The notes under the pieces: model-generated
The model's input: only the letters and a program-made list of their open reading frames with translations
What the model was told of the DNA's origin: nothing
The model's database searches: none
In this document: positions 60,086 to 64,000 of the stretch, one piece after another
Position numbering within the stretch: position 1 is the first letter of the stretch
How the letters are laid out: every line of letters starts with the position of its first letter
Translations under genes and position numbers: made by a program
NCBI RefSeq assembly: GCF_005869225.1
Contig: NZ_SWFP01000002.1
Location: 124,001 to 188,000 of the forward strand
Direction: 5' to 3'
Length of the DNA: 64,000 nt
Origin: Dyadobacter bucti
Lineage (GTDB): Bacteria > Bacteroidota > Bacteroidia > Cytophagales > Spirosomataceae

Positions 60086-61561
60086 ATGGGATCAAAAACA
60101 CGCACCTACGATCAGAAAAAGCTTTTCGGCCAAATTTATACGCCCCGCCATATTGTCGAAAAAATCCTGGCAGACTCCGGATTTTATGCAGCCCACCTCA
60201 CGGACAAAACCATTTTAGATCCCGCGTGTGGTGACGGACGTTTTCTGGTTGCGGTTGTTGAGCATATCATCAAAACTACGCCTCCCGAAACACTGGCGTC
60301 TACCCTACTCAATGTTCAGGGCTGGGATATTGATCCCGATGCACTTATACTTTGCCGCCAAAACCTGGATGAGCTCATCGCGCCACTGAGTATTGAAATA
60401 AACTGGAACCTTACCTGCCAGGATGCGCTGAAACAGATCAATAGTGAGGAACGCTTCGATTTTATATTGGGAAATCCCCCCTATATCCGAATTCAACACT
60501 TGCCGGTTGCACAGCGGAAATACATCCAGACCAGTTATTCATTTTGTCAAAGCGGCTCTACGGACGCATACGTGGCCTTTTTCCAGCTCGCATCTCTTCT
60601 TTTAAAAAACGACGGCACCTGTGCCTTTATCACGCCAAACTCCTACTTCGGGTCCCAGACGGGCAAACCCTTGCGTTCCTATTTTCAGGAGAACCAAAAT
60701 TTAAAGTGCATCACCAATTACGGCTCTATCCCGGTTTTTGGTAAGGCCGCTACCTACCCTGCCATTACGATTTTTGGTAAAACAAAAAATGAGAATTTCG
60801 AGTACGAACAATGTGAAAATACTGATTTTCAATACAATAACAGAAAAATAGCATTCGAGGAACTGGGCCAGGCCAACCAGTGGCAACTGTCGTTAACCGA
60901 AGCGGTACCGGCAAATGGGCAGAGATTGGGCGAGATTTGCCGAATTTCCGTCGGGATTACAACGCTGGCAGATGGTTACTACCTTTTCTCCATTCTGGGC
61001 GAAAACGAAGATCTGGTTACAGCCCAAAGCAAAAACGGAACAAACGTTTACCTCGAAAAAGAACTGCTGAAACCAATTGTAAAAGGCTCCCGCCTTAAAA
61101 ACTCTGACGATCCGGTTACAGAATATGTATTGTTCCCTTACACCAAAGACGCGACCGGAAAACACCGCATTATTCCTGAAAACATCCTCAAAGAAAAATT
61201 TCCTCACACATATTCCTATTTTCTTAAAGTAAAACCTGCTCTCGATCGTCGTGATAATGGGAAGCCTAATGCAGTAGCCTGGTATGCTTTCGGAAGGGCG
61301 CAGGGGCTGGACAGTTCTTTCGGGAAGAAAATTGTTTTTTCGCCCATGAATCTTTATCCAAACTTTGTGCTCTATGAAAATCCGGAAGCGACGTTATATT
61401 CCGGCTATTTTATCAAGTACGATGGCGATTATGATATCCTTTTAAAGCAGCTGAATTCACAGCGGATGGCCGACTTTATTGCTATTTCCGGGCGCGATTT
61501 CCAGGGCGGGTACAAGGGTTATAATAAAAAAGTGGTAGAGAATTTTATTGTCACTCTGTAA
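60086..61561 (+). CDS. N6-adenine DNA methyltransferase (TaqI/gamma class)
   Basis: A 491-residue DNA methyltransferase. SAM-binding motif TILDPACGDGRFLVAVVEHI (about 42-61) and catalytic motif FILGNPPYIRIQHL (NPPY at 130-133) are in gamma-class order; a long C-terminal part (about 240-491) is the target-recognition domain (GYNKKVVENFIVTL at the end). The nearest known relatives in layout are M.TaqI-type enzymes. The ATG at 60086 is preferred over a TTG four codons earlier. With the nuclease it forms an apparently complete restriction-modification system. Confidence 0.9.
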   Translation: MGSKTRTYDQKKLFGQIYTPRHIVEKILADSGFYAAHLTDKTILDPACGDGRFLVAVVEHIIKTTPPETLASTLLNVQGWDIDPDALILCRQNLDELIAPLSIEINWNLTCQDALKQINSEERFDFILGNPPYIRIQHLPVAQRKYIQTSYSFCQSGSTDAYVAFFQLASLLLKNDGTCAFITPNSYFGSQTGKPLRSYFQENQNLKCITNYGSIPVFGKAATYPAITIFGKTKNENFEYEQCENTDFQYNNRKIAFEELGQANQWQLSLTEAVPANGQRLGEICRISVGITTLADGYYLFSILGENEDLVTAQSKNGTNVYLEKELLKPIVKGSRLKNSDDPVTEYVLFPYTKDATGKHRIIPENILKEKFPHTYSYFLKVKPALDRRDNGKPNAVAWYAFGRAQGLDSSFGKKIVFSPMNLYPNFVLYENPEATLYSGYFIKYDGDYDILLKQLNSQRMADFIAISGRDFQGGYKGYNKKVVENFIVTL

Positions 61562-61624
61562 ATTCCTGACAACGGTCAATCAGGTTAATTTTAAAATAAA
61601 GTTTGTCTCGATCGTCAACATAAA

Positions 61625-61648
61625 TAAACGAACGTTCATTTATATTTG
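61625..61648 (+). promoter_or_regulatory. TetR operator overlapping a -7 box
   Basis: TAAACGAACGTTCATTTA at 61625-61642 is an 18-bp palindrome with a perfect GAACGTTC core and one mismatch. It overlaps TATATTTG at 61641-61648, an exact TAnnTTTG box just before the TetR start at 61656. The regulator probably blocks its own promoter here. Confidence 0.65.
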
Positions 61649-61655
61649 AAGGATT

Positions 61656-62243
61656 ATGAGAACGAGGGACATTAATAAGGAAAGCACCATCCGGGAAAAA
61701 GCCATTGAAATAATCGTGAACCATGGTTTTGATGGGTTGAGTATGCATAAGCTGGCAAAAGCAGCAGAGGTTTCCGTAGCCACCATTTACATCTATTATA
61801 AAGACCGGGAAGATCTGATACAAAAGTTATATACCGCAGAAACCAAAAAAATGGCGGACGCCACGCTGATAAATTTTGATCCGGATTGTCATTTCGATGA
61901 AGGACTGAAAATACAATGGCTCAACCGGATAAAATATTGCCTGGAAAATCCTTACAGCATGCAGTTTACAGAGCAGTTGAGGAATTCCCCTCTCGTGGAC
62001 AGGTCTGTGATGGACAGGCGGTTTCTGGATGCCATGTCCAAATTTGTCCATAATGCCATTGACCGGGGCGAACTGTTACCGCTACCGGTTGAGATTTACT
62101 GGTCTGTGGCCTTTGCACCGTTGTACCAGCTGGTCAAATTTCATATTTCGAGAAGCAGTATGCCGGGCAGACCGCCTTTCATACTGGATGAAAAACAAAT
62201 AAACCTTACGCTTGGACTCGTACTTAAAGCACTGAAACCCTGA
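61656..62243 (+). CDS. TetR-family transcriptional repressor
   Basis: A 195-residue regulator. The N-terminal helix-turn-helix is canonical: IREKAIEIIVNHGFDGLSMH, KLAKAAEVSVATIYIYYKDR, EDLIQKLYTAE. The C-terminal ligand domain is helical, with no recognisable ligand. A palindrome overlaps its promoter. It precedes a small protein gene and an MFS transporter, a usual arrangement for drug or metabolite efflux control. Confidence 0.92.
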   Translation: MRTRDINKESTIREKAIEIIVNHGFDGLSMHKLAKAAEVSVATIYIYYKDREDLIQKLYTAETKKMADATLINFDPDCHFDEGLKIQWLNRIKYCLENPYSMQFTEQLRNSPLVDRSVMDRRFLDAMSKFVHNAIDRGELLPLPVEIYWSVAFAPLYQLVKFHISRSSMPGRPPFILDEKQINLTLGLVLKALKP

Positions 62244-62278
62244 TGTTTTGCGGCGATCTCCGGCACAAACACTCTGCC

Positions 62279-62518
62279 ATGGAAGAAAATTACACTACAG
62301 AAGCATTTGTTTTGGTATTTAAAACAAACATTAACCACAAAAAAGATGTTAAGCTACTCGGCCAGATACTGGATGCACAGTCGGATATTATCAGCTGGAA
62401 TGTTGATTTGTCGGATATTGATAACGTGTTGCGAATTGAATCGACTTTTTCGGATTGTTCGCGGATACAGGAGCTGGTGACAAGGGCTGGTTACCATTGC
62501 GAGGAACTTACGGATTGA
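62279..62518 (+). CDS. 79-residue protein with ferredoxin-like (HMA-like) pattern
   Basis: A small protein starting MEENYTTEAFVLVFKTNINH (ATG at 62279; the frame is open slightly earlier). The pattern strand-helix-strand-strand-helix-strand (FVLVFKTNI; LLGQILDAQSDIISWNVDLS; NVLRIESTF; CSRIQELVTRAGYHCEEL) fits a ferredoxin-like fold. Similar small proteins occur in many Bacteroidota; the metal-binding Cys pair of true metallochaperones is absent. It lies between tetR and the MFS gene and is probably co-transcribed. Confidence 0.75.
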   Translation: MEENYTTEAFVLVFKTNINHKKDVKLLGQILDAQSDIISWNVDLSDIDNVLRIESTFSDCSRIQELVTRAGYHCEELTD

Positions 62519-62537
62519 ATTTTAAAGACAATACTAT

Positions 62538-63800
62538 ATGTCAGAACAAACCAAAAACACTTTTACAGGCTACGAAAAATTCATTATTGCATTGCTGGCC
62601 ACACTGCAATTCACAGTTGTACTGGACTTTATGGTCCTTTCTCCCCTTGGTTACATTCTCCTCGACAAACTCTCGATCAGTACCAGCCAGTTTGGGCTTG
62701 TTGTATCTGCATACGCATTCAGTGCCGGTGCGGCCGGGTTACTTACCGCCGGCTTCGCCGATAAGTTCGACAGAAAGAAGCTTTTGCTATTCTTTTACAC
62801 CGGTTTTGTAATAGGTACATTCCTGTGCGGAATTGCGCCAACCTATCATTTCCTGCTTATGGCGCGCATTTTCACTGGGATTTTCGGTGGTGTGATTGGC
62901 TCAATCAGTTTTGCAATCATTACGGATTTGTTTGAAATCAACGTCCGCGGCAGGGTAATGGGCTTCGTGCAAATGGCCTTCGCAAGCAGCCAGGTCCTGG
63001 GTATTCCCATCGGTCTTTATCTCGCCAAAGAGTTCAGCTGGCATGCCCCTTTTCTGATGATTGTCGCCGTCAGCCTGATTGTCGGTGTGCTGATCGTGAT
63101 GTATGTAAAGCCCATTGATTCCCATTTGAAACTGCCTTCCAAAGGGAACGCTTTTCAGCATTTGGGCAAAACACTGAGCCGGCCTGAGTATCTGCAAGGC
63201 TTTGCTGCGACTACTTTGCTGGCAACGGGCGGGTTTATGCTGATGCCTTTTGGAACTGCCTATGGAGTCAACAATCTCGGTATACGCGAAGCCCAGCTGC
63301 CCACTTTATATATGATAACCGGTATTTGTATGCTCGTATTCAGTCCGCTGATCGGAAAGCTCAGCGATAAGATCGGCAAGTACAAGATCTTTATCATCGG
63401 CTCGCTGATTACCTGTGCGATGACGTTGATCTATTGCAATCTCAGCGTTACTCCGCTTTGGATTATTATCATTCTAAACGTACTGCTTTTTGTAGGAATT
63501 ACCGGCCGGATGATCTCCGCCTCGGCCTTAATGACGGCTGTTCCCGAGCCGCAAGACAGGGGCGCTTTCATGGGTATCAACTCATCGGTCCAGCAAATTG
63601 CAGGCGGAATTGCTTCGCTTATTGCCGGTCATATTGTATCCGAAACCAGTACCGGCTACATCGAAAATTACCCCATGCTCGGAAACGTAGTTGTATTTGC
63701 GGTGCTCGTAACGATATTACTCATGTACCGTATCCACCGGTACGTTACCGACAAACAGGCTGCGGCTGTCCCGGCAGGAGCGCCCAGTGCCTCGGTTTAA
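62538..63800 (+). CDS. MFS drug/metabolite exporter
   Basis: A 420-residue major-facilitator transporter of the AraJ/multidrug type with 12 predicted helices. Features include LATLQFTVVLDFMVLSPLGY in helix 1, GLLTAGFADKFDRKKLLLFF (motif A), ARIFTGIFGGVIGSISFAI, and PVGLYLAKEFSWHAPFLM-like helix 5 (motif C-like GIPIGLYLA). It follows the small protein gene by 19 bp and is probably repressed by the upstream TetR protein. Confidence 0.92.
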   Translation: MSEQTKNTFTGYEKFIIALLATLQFTVVLDFMVLSPLGYILLDKLSISTSQFGLVVSAYAFSAGAAGLLTAGFADKFDRKKLLLFFYTGFVIGTFLCGIAPTYHFLLMARIFTGIFGGVIGSISFAIITDLFEINVRGRVMGFVQMAFASSQVLGIPIGLYLAKEFSWHAPFLMIVAVSLIVGVLIVMYVKPIDSHLKLPSKGNAFQHLGKTLSRPEYLQGFAATTLLATGGFMLMPFGTAYGVNNLGIREAQLPTLYMITGICMLVFSPLIGKLSDKIGKYKIFIIGSLITCAMTLIYCNLSVTPLWIIIILNVLLFVGITGRMISASALMTAVPEPQDRGAFMGINSSVQQIAGGIASLIAGHIVSETSTGYIENYPMLGNVVVFAVLVTILLMYRIHRYVTDKQAAAVPAGAPSASV

Positions 63801-63830
63801 GCAGGTTTTCAAATTTCCTTTGAAGTTTCG

Positions 63831-63855
63831 GGCCGCATCAATTCGGCCTTTTTTT
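63831..63855 (+). terminator. intrinsic terminator after the MFS gene
   Basis: GGCCG (63831-63835) and CGGCC (63844-63848) with an 8-base loop, followed by a run of seven T's. Confidence 0.85.
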
Positions 63856-63932
63856 CTGCGAATCCTCTACCCAGAATCTCAATCCCGAAGGGACGCAATT
63901 ATTATAAAAAATGACATCACAGCCAACCGGAG

Positions 63933-63981
63933 AACCCCGTGAGGGGTGACATTATTTCGGAGTTTCACCCCTCACAAGGTT
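63933..63981. repeat. imperfect inverted repeat, dispersed-repeat-like
   Basis: AACCCCGTGAGGGGTGA (63933-63949) and TCACCCCTCACAAGGTT (63965-63981) pair with two mismatches. Nearby CCCGAAGGGACGC and GGACTCCTACGCG-like elements (63885-63898 and at the right edge) resemble extragenic repeats found in many copies in Bacteroidota genomes. The element continues past the window edge. Confidence 0.6.
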
Positions 63982-64000
63982 TCGTATCGCGTAGGAGTCC

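Noticed and set aside
1..64000. tRNA, rRNA, prophage
   Set aside because: No sequence with the needed clover-leaf, rRNA core or phage structural genes was seen; a covariance-model search would settle small RNAs.

Overview
The window looks like chromosomal DNA from a Bacteroidota, most likely a Cytophagales of the Dyadobacter/Spirosomaceae kind. This is inference from gene content: solitary 800-residue FtsX-type permeases, a CheB-CheR-hybrid kinase cluster without chemotaxis genes, DUF4097-type proteins behind an ECF sigma factor, pyrG beside yidC, NspC, and -7 promoter boxes of the Bacteroidota form TAnnTTTG. No rRNA, tRNA, CRISPR array, transposase or prophage gene was recognised. Coding is dense and base composition fairly even.

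Layout. 1-6.8 kb: a truncated Crp/Fnr regulator, a GC-rich palindromic repeat cluster, a large permease, a small unknown gene, then an ECF sigma / anti-sigma (zinc finger plus HEAT repeats) pair followed by two overlapping secreted beta-repeat proteins. 6.9-10.1 kb: MarR regulator with an operator-like palindrome, ClC channel with CBS domains, glycine-rich lipoprotein. 10.3-17.0 kb: a four-gene signalling operon of two hybrid histidine kinases with CheR and CheB. 17.2-21.2 kb: UvrD/AddA-like helicase and a small outer-membrane protein. 21.2-26.9 kb: histidine cluster hisS-hisG-hisD-hisC with a RES/Xre toxin-antitoxin pair between hisD and hisC. 27-38.8 kb: a 50-codon basic protein, methyltransferase, glycosyltransferase, hemL, a TPR/periplasmic-binding protein, yidC, pyrG, a secreted PIG-L deacetylase and nspC. 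38.9-42.0 kb: DEDDh exonuclease, bestrophin-like channel, and two paralogous small secreted proteins. 42.1-49.2 kb: AraC regulator and a TolC/RND/adaptor efflux operon, with a striking 10/11-bp inverted repeat array between tolC-like and RND genes. 49.2-55.8 kb: secreted and outer-membrane proteins, a serine hydrolase, an MFS permease, an alpha/beta hydrolase, a 42-bp perfect palindrome and a TIM-barrel isomerase. 55.9-61.6 kb: an unfamiliar three-gene membrane/coiled-coil/Ppx-like cluster, then a small membrane protein translationally coupled to a PD-(D/E)XK nuclease and a TaqI-class adenine methyltransferase (a type II restriction-modification system). 61.6-63.8 kb: TetR regulator with its operator, a small protein and an MFS exporter; the right edge holds a repeat-like palindrome.

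Best candidates for something undescribed: (1) the 55,995-58,775 cluster, in which a membrane-anchored Ppx/GppA-like actin-fold protein is coupled to two coiled-coil proteins; (2) the NAD-degrading RES toxin pair embedded in a his operon next to NAD-dependent HisD; (3) the helically phased inverted decamer array at 44,563-44,717 and its purine/pyrimidine analogue at 58,783-58,887; (4) the paired small secreted proteins at 40,699 and 41,556.
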